Shown here one piece after another: positions 1-11,000 of a stretch of 38,358 bases of DNA. The notes beneath the pieces were generated by a model that had not been told where the DNA came from, did not search any database, and saw nothing but the letters and a program-made list of their open reading frames with translations. The position numbers were made by a program, and so were the translations under genes. Source of the DNA: Acanthaster planci (taxonomy: Eukaryota > Echinodermata > Asteroidea > Valvatida > Acanthasteridae); assembly GCF_001949145.1 (NCBI RefSeq), contig NW_019091495.1:1227979-1266336 (forward strand). The letters run 5' to 3'. Each line of letters opens with the position of its first letter. The first letter of the stretch is position 1.

Positions 1-272
1 TTTAGAGGTGGCTTGGGCTCTGATTATCTCAAGTGATCAGAGTTTCTGCACCTTGATTTCTGACCAGCATGCCATGAAGTTGTAAAACCATTGCAGTGAG
101 AGAACTTGTCCATTGTCTTCCTCTCCCCAAGATGAATTGTTAAGTCAGTAGCAAGTGCTGTAACTTCTGTACGGATATAGCCATAGCCGTAGGAAGCCAT
201 CAATTCAATGTGATTGACCAGTGTTTGTTTCTCTTCCTAAGAAAACAGGGGTTCTGGACCTGGCCTACATAT
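1..272 (-). pseudogene. Decayed pogo/Tigger-like (DDE_1) transposase, N-terminal HTH part
   Basis: Read on the minus strand, positions about 237 to 1 encode a helix-turn-helix type segment that includes EEKQTLVNHIELMASYGYGY, followed by a run ending LATDLTIHLGER. This GYGY(I/T)R..V..LA.D pattern is what I know from the DNA-binding part of pogo/Tigger-like transposases in invertebrate genomes. The frame then shifts near 130: the next frame gives LSLQWFYNFMACWSE, matching the family's LS..WF..FM.RWPE segment, and it meets a TGA near 60. Another in-frame stop (TAG) lies just before the first Glu, near 238. The catalytic DDE part, if present, lies beyond the left edge of the window. With one frameshift and two stops in about 270 bases this is a dead copy. 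An exon of a domesticated gene is possible but less likely because of the frameshift. Confidence 0.6.
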
Positions 273-1574
273 ACATGTGGTTGTTTCAAATTTAAGTTTT
301 CCACTAGTTCTCTAACGAAGAGTAGAATCTTACATGTACATGTAGGACGGAGAAAATTCTTGAAGCTTTGTTAATCAGCATTCCCTGAAGTAAAGCCTCA
401 TATGCTTGAATGAATGAATCATAGGTACACGCACACTGACGATAACTCACCTTTCCTTCATTCACCATGGTCTGCAGTATAAAAAAAATTGGCTGTCTTT
501 AAAACCTTAAGTGCTGTTACAAATTCAGTAAAAATTAAATTTAATATGTTCTTACTTGCAAGATAAAAACAAACGAAATGTGGGATAGTTTCATCCCGAT
601 GATAAAGTTCTGACCATTACATTTTGATTCCATCTTGCAGCATACATGTACATGTATGAGTGGCAAAAAAACAGTGGACACCTTAAGTTTATCAAGTTAC
701 TCAGTTTGAGGTTTAAAGAGAAAAACACGATAAAGTCACCTTGATTTGAACAAGACCAACATCTTTGGCACATTGGCATGCCATAAAATCTAGTAGCAAC
801 ATGATCACATAAACTGCTGCCTGCTTTCAGAAGAATGAAACTTGCCCAAGCAGACAATAGTTAAATTTTGAATATTTGGTAATGGAATTTGTATTTTTGG
901 CTCATTTGAAAATCAGCTACATGTACATGTAGAAATGTACATTACTAAAATATACCCCAAAATATACAAATTGTAAAATTTTGAGTGTCACTTATGACTG
1001 GAAACTTTATTCTCAACATCTTAAAAGTCGGAGGTAGCAGTGAACTACATCAATCATGTCAAATCGACCATGCTAATCATGATTCGGGAATGATCTCGCA
1101 CAGTCTCGCAGTTAAGGGGAATAAAATTTGGTTAGCGAAAACACATGTCTAGCAAAAAAACACGACGGCACGATTGCCTTATCGCAAATACTGCTCGGGT
1201 GATTTTGCACAATGGTAGAAAGGTTGTTCCTGAACAGTAAGGCACTACTCCCTAGGCCTTACTGCACTCCATCTTTTTAATGGTTCCACACGCCATGGCA
1301 TTTTGAAAGCTGCATAAGAATTGTACCAGATAAAACATCCATTTGCACTTGCTTAGGCAAATCTTCTGCTAAAGACCCTATAATACGTGCAGTAGCTAAC
1401 CTATGTGGAACTACTGTTCTTGAATGTATTTTGTAGCGTTTTAACTACATGTATATTATTGGCAAAAATGAGGTTTTTTCTACCCTCCTCACCTTTCATC
1501 CCTCGACAATCCGTACACATAGATCTGCATTCTCTTGTGGCCGTACGTCACGTGACAAAAACAGACGCCGCGTA
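273..1574. other. Non-coding spacer
   Basis: No open frame with coding character, RNA gene or transposon end was recognised here. The stretch holds several short ACATGTACATGT runs (near 333, 645 and 920) and AT-rich filler. Confidence 0.6.
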
Positions 1575-1938
1575 TTCACATAACGAATGTTTATGTTGCT
1601 TTGGATACCAGTCCCGATAATTCTGACTACTCTCGTTAGGATTACGTATAGAGACATCTGGGAAGTCTGTGGTCAGGGAACCACACTAAAAGTTTGAGAA
1701 ACATGTACTTCAGGGAGTGAGAACAATTGGCAAAATATGGTTGTGAAGTTTTGAGACTAATCATGCTGATAAAGTTTCTGTATTCCATGCAATTCTGGAA
1801 TTTATTTACTGCAAAATGGTTGACCTGATATGTGATTACTAGTGTGGCTCCCTGACCACAGATTTCTATACATAATCTTAGCGGGGGTAAGATTATGGGA
1901 CTGGTATCCGAAGAAACATAAACGTTTGTTACACAAAT
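1575..1938. repeat. Fold-back element, arms about 100 bp
   Basis: The left arm (1575-1690) and right arm (1837-1938) are imperfect reverse complements. Both contain GGATACCAGTCCC (right arm read in reverse), then a TA-rich stretch, then GTGGTCAGGGAACCACACTA or its close variant. The loop is about 145 bp. There is no open reading frame, and no clear target-site duplication could be picked out. It looks like a small non-autonomous DNA element (MITE). Confidence 0.6.
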
Positions 1939-2152
1939 ACCACTTTTTAGGAGTTAGGCCTAGGCCTATAGACATGATAGATTAAACAGTTTGCTGATCT
2001 GACAGGGGAAAATTTGATTTAATGGACTTCTTACACCTGTGAACCATTTCACCACAAAAATTGGATTCCAAACTCCATAGCGTTACAACACTATGGAAAC
2101 CGTATTGGCTCAAAGTCACACGGAGTACATGCAGCCCTACTAGTACTAGTAG

Positions 2153-2484
2153 TGTTACGCCCCAACTATAGCATAAGTCCCAACTACAATTGGGACAGTC
2201 CCAACTGTAGTCCTACAGTTGGGCTGACCCAACTATTGTTGACCAATGTCTGTGTGAAATGTCTCAACATTATCCAAGTCAATGTGTCTCGCACTTGACA
2301 CAATACATCTAAAATGTGGCACTTCTAGCCCTAGTTCATCTAGCCCTATGACCAATGACATGATATTTGTAAACAATATAACTTTAGCACATGCACATCA
2401 TGCACACAGGACCTCTCTGCTGTAGTTGGGCCAGCCCAACTGTTGCACTCTAGTTGGGACTGATGCTATAGTTGGGGAGTAACA
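2153..2484. repeat. Fold-back element built on GTTGGG motifs
   Basis: The left end reads TGTTACGCCCCAACTATAGC. The right end, read in reverse complement, is TGTTACTCCCCAACTATAGC. The arms run about 60-80 bp with internal CCCAACT/AGTTGGG repeats, so the structure is a hairpin with smaller hairpins inside each arm. The interior (about 2240-2410) has no open frame. It is probably a MITE. I could not settle the target-site duplication. Confidence 0.65.
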
Positions 2485-2613
2485 GCAGTACACAGTACTC
2501 AGCCTGTGCCACTGCTCAAGTGCTTGTGACTGACTCTCATAGTAATCACGACCCTGCTTTGCGTTGTTCAACCATGGTTCAATTTCAGCAGAGGCTTGAA
2601 AGAAAGGCAGGAT
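2485..2613 (-). pseudogene. Possible orphan coding exon cut off by a fold-back element
   Basis: On the minus strand a 43-residue stretch looks unlike background: it contains AEIEPWLNNAKQGRDYYE and then SQALEQWHRL, with charged and aromatic residues spaced as in a helical protein. Its 3' end is abruptly joined to the end of the fold-back element at 2484. The pattern DYYE.Q...L faintly recalls the cytosolic N-terminal region of Mn-type cation diffusion facilitators (MTP-like), but this is too short to name. No strong donor site is visible at the junction and no partner exon was found nearby. It may be a remnant or chance. Confidence 0.25.
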
Positions 2614-4368
2614 GGACACGCTTCAAACATGCTTAATCACAGTATCTATCATTAATTATACTCACTTCGTCTTTTTAAAGCTAATTGATGTATTTCGGAA
2701 AAACAATGTGACTTCTCGGGTTCAGTCTCACAATCGACGTCACGTTCCGAACAAAACAGCCGGAACGATATGGTCCCCTCTTCAATCATTGTGCAAGAAT
2801 AGCAATTATCCCTTGGGTACTAGACGACCAGGAAACACACAGTCACGTGCTTCAAAGCGTGGGCGGGGCGTAAGTTACAGGCCAGGGGAGGGTTGAAGAC
2901 ACATGAAATTGAGGTTTTTTAGCTTTGATTTCGTAGGATCTAAGATATACAAGGAAAGTGTATTAATATGAAGAAAGACAAACGTACAAAAGCACAAATT
3001 AAATTACAAAACTCTGATTCAATTTTTTGTACAATCATATTTACTGACAAAGCAATTTTTGTTAATTTCTGCAACACAATTTACACAGCAAGAAAGGCAA
3101 AATGCAGCTCTAAAATGATTTATCTCTGACAGATCATGGCACAATCTTGTTGGGAAGCTTCAAAAAACTTTTCAAGCATCACTCTCACCACTTAGAATTT
3201 TACACACCAGTTTACCTTGAAGGTCACCCAACTCATCTGTGATTGGCCCAGTTGCAAAACGGGGGGGGGGACTATGCCCCCAGTTGGAAAAGTTAGGGGG
3301 TGGGGGCCACTGCCCCACCGCCCTTCCGCCACCAGAAGATTGATCACTGCCTATGAGTTTTAGAGATCACTGACTATAACCCTCACCCCACTTAGCATTC
3401 CTGTTAGAAAACTAATACTAAATCTTCCCAAATCCCCAATATAATGCGTTGAAAACTACTGGCTTTTTCTTTCTCTTTGAACCGAGTATCAAACGAAAAG
3501 AGGAAGGATAATGACTCACACACTGCTTCACAATCCTATAAAACCTCCTGCTTGATTTTGAGTGGGTCCCTCAAGGGGTCAGGATAATGGTACTCATGAA
3601 ATATTGGTTAGTTACCAAACGAGAGAGACTGGGATATCCTTGAATGCATAGAATAGGCAAGGGAATGTTACATACGGCAAATTTAATCTGAAGATGACCA
3701 CATGATGAAATGAGCTTCGATAATAAAGTTCAACCTGTAAAGAATTAAGTTCCAAGATTTATTACAATTTAGTATGCATACAGAGAAATTGCAATCTTCT
3801 CTATAACAAAGTGAACTTCAAACCTTGTAATCAAAACACCCTCTGATAATTTCCAGGTTTCTTGAAAAATCATTAGACTCTCATTTCGAATCACTTTCAC
3901 AGCAAATTGCATATTTGACAGTGTATAATTACATTTCTTTTAACATTTCAAAACTTCAAATATACTTTAATTCAAGCTGTGCAACTAGTTTGTATCGGTA
4001 TTTATTCTACATTATGCTAACCTTATCTGAAAAACCCATTTCTGCAAAATACCCCCCTCCAAAATATCTTGCATGATGTTCAGTGATGTGTTTGCATTAA
4101 CATGACAATTACATGTGACGTAAAAATAACTGTTCCGAATATAAGCAAAGCCTGTAGACAGCATAACACCAAGAAAACAACAGCTGACAAGACGACGTAA
4201 TGGAATGATACATGCACAACACTGAAATACATCAAAACCTATATAACACAATGACGGAACAAACACAAGTAACAACCAATCATTTTTTTAAAAGTAATAA
4301 TTGTCAAACTTTTTTACCGTAAAACATTCCACAGAAGGTATTTCCTATGTGCTTTCATTCCTCCTTCT
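2614..4368. other. Non-coding spacer
   Basis: AT-rich sequence with a G-homopolymer near 3260-3270 followed by a CCCC/GGGG-rich patch. One weak 94-codon open frame lies at 2612-2896 (plus), but it has no supporting splice sites or recognisable residues. No gene or repeat was recognised. Confidence 0.55.
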
Positions 4369-4372
4369 TTAA

Positions 4373-4611
4373 AGAGCACCTCAAAGAAAAACATGTTTTC
4401 TCTGATTTGGGAAGCATTTTGGAAGTATGGAAGCATCCAAATCGAACGCAGTGTCATTTGTCTTCAGAGCTCAACTATAACAAGCTAAAAAGGGCTTTTT
4501 TCTGTTCATGCCAAGCTCTGAAGACAAATGACACAGCGTTCGATTTGGATGCTTCCATATTTATTTGAACAAATAAAAACAGAGAAAACATGTTTTCCTT
4601 AGAGTTGCTCT
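4373..4611. mobile_element. TTAA-flanked MITE, copy 1 (239 bp)
   Basis: A nearly complete palindrome: the left end AGAGCACCTCAAAGAAAAAC pairs with the right end read in reverse (AGAGCAACTCTAAGGAAAAC). Both arms continue for about 100 bp through TTTTCTCTG and TGGAAGCATCCAAATCGAACG to a loop at about 4471-4515. TTAA lies immediately outside both ends (4369-4372 and 4612-4615), as expected for a TTAA-targeting transposase such as piggyBac, although the CCC/GGG termini usual for piggyBac are absent. There is no coding capacity. A second copy lies at 22,297-22,686. Confidence 0.8.
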
Positions 4612-4818
4612 TTAAGAATTAACATTTCCTAACAACTTCTATAGAGTGGATTTGAAACCTACAGTGGGTTATAAACAAGGTAATACTTGTATCTTGAATA
4701 ATTCTTCCCCAAAACAATATTTCTGTAAATTTCGAATGGCATCATTTCAGGCACAAAACACGATTAATTGATGGCATTTCAATGCATAAGCCTTACAATA
4801 CTTAAGGCATACAGTGCT

Positions 4819-4824
4819 TTTATT
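4819..4824 (-). terminator. Candidate polyadenylation signal of the minus-strand TIR-HEAT gene
   Basis: AATAAA on the minus strand (TTTATT on plus), about 225 nt beyond the stop codon at 5049. It is the nearest canonical hexamer I found downstream. No transcript data are available. Confidence 0.45.
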
Positions 4825-5048
4825 TTCCTAGAAATATTCAAAATATTTATATAAAAACTGTCAATTCGATAGCTACTCTCAATTATGTACAGTTTGAAGA
4901 CACCATTATAGCTTTTGACTTTTCTAAGATTAAAAAAGGACTTAGGAGTTTAACAAATCTGTGGCAGTGTTCATGCCAAAGCCTCTGATCTTACTTTCGC
5001 TGGGAATCATTATACAACCAAAAACATTGGCATCCCAAGATGCTATTC

Positions 5049-8000
5049 CTAGTGGGCTTCTGACAGCTTCTTGATTTCATCACTGAGTACTTTGGTGATG
5101 TGCATTGCTTTCTTGGCTTCCTCTCCACCGATGTTCTCTAGAGCAATTTGAGCTGCCTCCCTGACATTGGAGATGGCATCATTACGCCTAGTGATGTCAA
5201 AAGAGTCAAAAGATGTTACAAAAATTACAAGTCGCACAGGTTGACTGTTCAAGTTCTACACAGAAAAATGTGCATTTTTGTATTTTTGCTAGTGTTTCTG
5301 TAAACGCCATTGGGAAAAAAGGTATGTGGGTATAAAAAACTTCATGTGAATTGCTGTTGACTGGCTCAAGACTGAATGACTTGTGGTGGACTTCTGGTGG
5401 ATTTGTGATGGATTTGTAGTAGATTTACTGTGGACATCTGGTGTATCTGGATATGTGGTGGACTGGTGGTGGACTAGCTTGTACTGGATTTGTGGTGGAC
5501 TTGTGGTAGATGTGTGGACAGCCTGTAGTGGATTTGTGGTGGACTTGTAGTGGACATGTGGTGGAGTTGAAGTGGATTTGTGGTGGAGTTGAAGTGGATT
5601 TGTGGTGGACCTGTCGAAGAGTTAGGACTTGTGACTGGACTACCGTCCTAGTGGTCATGAGTGAAATGGCAAGCAAGGGGCACACCAATAATTTGAATAG
5701 TCTTTCATCAGGATTTTCTTGGTGCTGGGAGAGGGTGTTGAGGGTGTCACGGCAGTTTTACTGACCAGAGATTGACCAGCTGAGGTGCTGCTTCTTCTGC
5801 CTTGATGTGACCCAAAGCAAGACATCCACTCTCCCTGACAAGACGATCTTTATCCTTCAGGAGGTTCATCATCCGACCCACAGCATGTTTGTTGTGGGGA
5901 TCAGCCACACGAGCCAATGACAGAGCAGCAACAGCCCGCACGTTTTCATCCTTGTCACTACAGAGATCTAGAAGTGCCTCCAAAACAGAGCTGCTATGGA
6001 ACTTGCCTGTCACATAGAAGCAAAGAAGGCTGGGATAACCACATGTAGGAACTTCTCTCTGATATTCTAGACAGTATCAACACAGACTGTTGACTTGATA
6101 ATGAGATTTTGAATGTCATCAATGTGGACAGAGGAGTTCAAACTTAGTGTGGATACCTTTGTTTACTCAGGGAGTATTTCATGGTTAGGAACCATCAGAA
6201 CATTCCATTTGGAACACTGTACGTGTCCTCATTCTAAAATGGACAGCCATTGTTTTTAATGCTACCTCAGTATGATATATGCCCAGAGCGGATCGTTCCT
6301 GCTTACATGTAAGAGTTCTGGTGGGAAGAGTCTAACAGACAAGAATGTTCCTGACTTTTGAGACACTATCTCATTAGGCTGTGGAAAGGCATTAATGCAG
6401 ACAGTGGGTCTATATACTGCACCTCTGATAAATTTGGGCCCAACTCATACTTAAGATTATGATCCTTGCGGAAGACATTAATGTGGGTAGAGGACTTCAT
6501 ACTTACTGAGATTATGAATAGCATCAATACGGACTGTAGAGTTCATACTGAAGACTTCTCTCATGGTGTAGCTCTCCAAAGCATGCTCTTGGACCCTCTT
6601 CCAAAACTCTGATCTCTCACCATTCACTGTACAAAAATCTTAATTCAGAATTCAAACCAGAACAAAGTTAGATACGTACATGTAGATACTGTGCAATCCC
6701 AGAGTACAGTTTGTGGAATGCTGGGGGGCAGACTCAAAATAGTAAACTAGATTTGTGGAAGGCTTTCGTGTATTTCTTTTTTTTAGGCACATTTTAAACT
6801 GACTAGATGGAGAGTTTCCTTGTTATCTTCACAGGAACCAATAAGTCTAAACCATTTAAACAAAATCTCCATCCATTTCGTTTGAAAAATGAATTGTCAT
6901 GAGAAAATTACAGACGCATTTTCATTCATTTCTTATTTCATTTAATCAGGGTACTATCCTTATCAATTACACAGGAACTGTTCTCCCAAAGGGCAGTTTT
7001 AGAGGAGGGAGGAAAGCCCGGACAAGTAAATTTTGGGGAAAATCCACAAAATCAGCTGGGGACTGACAAATCAATCCATGTGTTGGCTTCGGTGGGATTT
7101 GAACCTGGGTAACAAACGTGGTAGGCAAGAGATGTAAACAACTCCCCCAAATAAATACAGACCAGAAAGGTCCAGTTACCATTGTAGTGTTGTCTGGTTA
7201 CGAGACCATCTGAGTCCTCATCCATCTCAGTGTTGAGAATCGACAACAGCCACTGTTGGTCAACGTTCTGGAACATCTCATCTAACTGACTGCCATACTC
7301 CTCCATAAAAGCTTCTTCAAATCTGCACCGAGATATCAAACCATTAATAGGCAAAGATTTGAGTTTCATACAGACCAAAGCAAGGACATAGAAAAACTGT
7401 ATTGAAAAACCACACTGAGGTGATATGACACATGTCAGCAGTTTGCATGATCTTTCACCAATGCTTTTGGTTTCATCTGTTGATGGAAAGAGTTCCATAT
7501 ACCAATGCCACTTGACATCCCGTGCACAAACCCTATGAGACTCCTCTGAAAAAATTTAAGTGTTTTCTCAGTAAACAACTTGGTGTTTTCCTCCTAAATT
7601 CAACTTTTCTGGACATGTTTTGCTTTCTGATGGCTAACAGGTCATTGTAGGGAATAATTACAGGTGTCTCTATATGGAACTCTTCCCCTGTTAATTTCAA
7701 AGTCCAAGGGAATGGGAAAGCATATTACAGTTATCAGCCAACCAAAAAACAAATGGAACAATAGTTTTCAGCAGTTTGTATATTTTATATTTCTAAAAAT
7801 GAAAATGCAACAGGAAATTATAAAATTGCCTTTCAAAAGGAATAATACATGTAAATTTACTTAACACATGAATATTTCATATTTAAAGTAGTTGAAGACT
7901 TATGCATTTACAAACATGACTAGATTTAGGTAAATCAAACTAAGAACTAAAGGAAAAGTATACACAATGAAAGAATCTCAAGCATTGCCAACCATGACTA

Positions 8001-11000
8001 AATTGAAGTATAACACTTGTTACTGTTCACGTACCTTTCCCATTCTACAGTTGCTTGCCCCTTGAAGTGCTTCTCCCAGAAATCTGTTTCCTTTTTAGAT
8101 GCAAAGGCAGGGGTGGAGTGAAGATTAAGATGAGAACGTTGTCGTTGAAATGTAGGTCTTTTGTTATCAACTTCTGGAAAAAAAGGCAAAACAAACATAC
8201 AAAGGATCAACCATTTAATTTGTACCACAGCCCTAAAAACCAGGTGGTTCATGTCAATCTCACAGCTTGGGGGGTTCCCCCCAAAAAACTTGACTGTCCC
8301 AAGCCCAAGCTTTCTAAAATTAGGCAAATGTGGAGTTTCAACTGAATGTTGCACGTGGTTTTGTTATGGTCATTTGAAGTTTAAGGTCACATACATGTAT
8401 GTGTCAGCCCACATGCATTGAGCACTGCAGTGGAAAAGTATACAAATACATTTGTTCTTCCAGTCATTTGTGAAATTTTATCCAAAATTTATTTCTACTT
8501 GTACTTCAGTCCAACTACTGCACCTCAATTTTATCTGGAAATCTTATTTCCAACTTTCTCTCATTCTCAACCCAGAGGCAGACAAAATCAATGGAAATAT
8601 GCTAATAATTAAACATATTTGATATTAGATTACTGTCAATCTTATAAGTCCTATGAAATCTATGAATCCATCACATGTCCACTATTTTCTTGGATTCTGT
8701 TCTTGATGACTCAACATTTCCACAGCTCACCCTTCTCTGCTTTCAGCTCAATCAACTTGCTCTGAATTTTCTTGACCAGTTCCATCATGGATTGGTTGAA
8801 GGCTGAGGTGTCAGTGAACATGGTCCAGTCGACTGGAGCAAGCTGCAGGCGCCTAATGAACAAATGGAAAAATCCCCCTGTAACTTGGGTTGAGAAGGGT
8901 TTAAGGATGGGAGAGGGGTTAAAGCGGGGCATCACATTTTGAGGAGCAGGTATAATCTTCATAGGAGGATAAAATGTCTTATCTAATTAACTGTCATCCT
9001 CACAAGGAGAACTTTGCACCATGGCATAATTTCAACAAGTGCTGTGGTTCCGAAAGGAGTAAGATTTCGTTGCTTGATACATGTATGTCTAGTTGTCATC
9101 AAGAGACAACATGAGCTCAGGATATAGAGGATTATTAGATATTGTTTAATTTGAAGGAGACAGGTGGTGGGACTGGAGTTGGAGGAGGTGTGTAGATAAT
9201 TGTTTTACAAGTTGACGCTTCTACTGAGATTATAGAGGGGGATGTACTTACATGCCAAAGTCCATGAGAGGAATCATGTCATCTCTACCTTCTAAGGCAC
9301 ATGGGAAGATTGGTTTGCTGGAGATGTAAGCTAAGGCCAATTCATCTCGGCAGTATCTGGACACGACCGACTTGGTGCTCAGCAAGGACAGAAACAGCTG
9401 GGAAATGAGCACATTATAATAAACAGTACACAACAATGACTGAAATTACAGTTGCTAACCTTCAACATTAATCCAAGAGTTTAGACCTGAATATTTGTAC
9501 ATGTACTTATAGGCACCATCAATATCGTATTTTGGCTGATATCGATATATTAAATTTTATTCACTTTAATTTTCAAGGTATTATAACAGGCGTGAATTAC
9601 AGGTAAATTGTTCTAAGGGTACACCCCTACACCGTAATGGTGTGATCCAATTCACTTTGGTGACATGTTCTAGCGTCCGTATTGCTTAAGTTTCTACATG
9701 GGATAAGATACACGCTGCCGACACTGCATCTATATCATCAGCACATAGTGTTAGTCTACGTAAGTAGCAAATAATGCTCTGTTTTGGAGGATAAATTTTG
9801 TGATATTTTCAAGGCAAAGTGTAGCCAAGTATTGAGTGCAAGACTGAGATACATGTAGGTGACTGAATTTACTCTTCCTATGTTGCCGTATAAGCTACAG
9901 AGTACACGCGCTATGTACTGTACAGGGACATTTTTCACTCAGCGTGAGAACCAACGTACATGTAAGCCATGGCTTATCGAAAATTACGGTCATGTGAGGA
10001 TGCACTTTCTCATTTTTATAATAAAGTTCGTTCCTCAGTAGCAATATTTTCGAAATCATTTTCAATATCGATGTTTTCAAAGTTTCAATAATTTCAATAT
10101 TTCTCCAAAATTTGATATTTTTGATATTGATATTACCAAATAACTAACATCGGCGATATTGATATCAAACCTATATCAATAAAATCGATATATCGATGGT
10201 GCTTACATGTACAGCGAGAAAATTCAGATTGATCATGTCAACTAACAAACACTCAATAAAATTAACAATACATGTACTGTAAACGATTGCACATGAGTCA
10301 GACAGTCTTGTTCACCATTCACATCAAGCAAATTGAGCAAACATTGCAGGCTGTTGGATATTGTTGAATTCAGCTCACTCAGGTAAAGACAAAACGTGAA
10401 GTATTCTGAGCCACAAGAAACTCCTGCTGAATTCTCTAAAACTGACCAATTGGACATGTTGGTAGGATTTGATGGTTTGGGCTGCTATCATGAACAGTTA
10501 AAACAGTGAGCAACTTCTGATTTTGTTGATCATGTCTAGATCTGTCAGATCTTGATAGATTGGAAAAAACCATTGTACTGACATGTTCTGAAAGTTGAAA
10601 TCACAGGAATAGACTCTTCAGACTAAAGAAAAGCAAAAGAGGGTCAACATGTAAAATGTGGCCCTTAGTTGGTTTTGTCCACATTTCCAATTCAATTTGT
10701 CTGACTGATGATTCATTCTGTTACCTTGGCATCAACGATGGCTTGTCCGATTTTGTTGAAGAATTCCACTCCGGCTTTAAGGCCAACCTCATCAACCCAA
10801 ACAGTGATACCAGCTTTCTCCAAAGCATCTGCAATGTACAGCGTACACCAAGCAAAAATCAACACATAATGATCAGCTTGCAATTAGTCTGAAATATTGG
10901 CATTGGCATATAATTATTTGTGAGCAAATATAACAGAACTTGAAAGAAGAGGTTTTTCATGAAAGGGAAAATGAATTTTATCATGCATATCATGAGCTGT

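Noticed and set aside
5425-5764. Overlapping open frames with repeated VHHKST / DLWWTC motifs
   Set aside because: They are translations of a simple minisatellite in an intron, open on both strands.
8055-8421. Two plus-strand frames of 86-96 codons
   Set aside because: They overlap exon 5 of the minus TIR-HEAT gene and its intron; antisense shadows.
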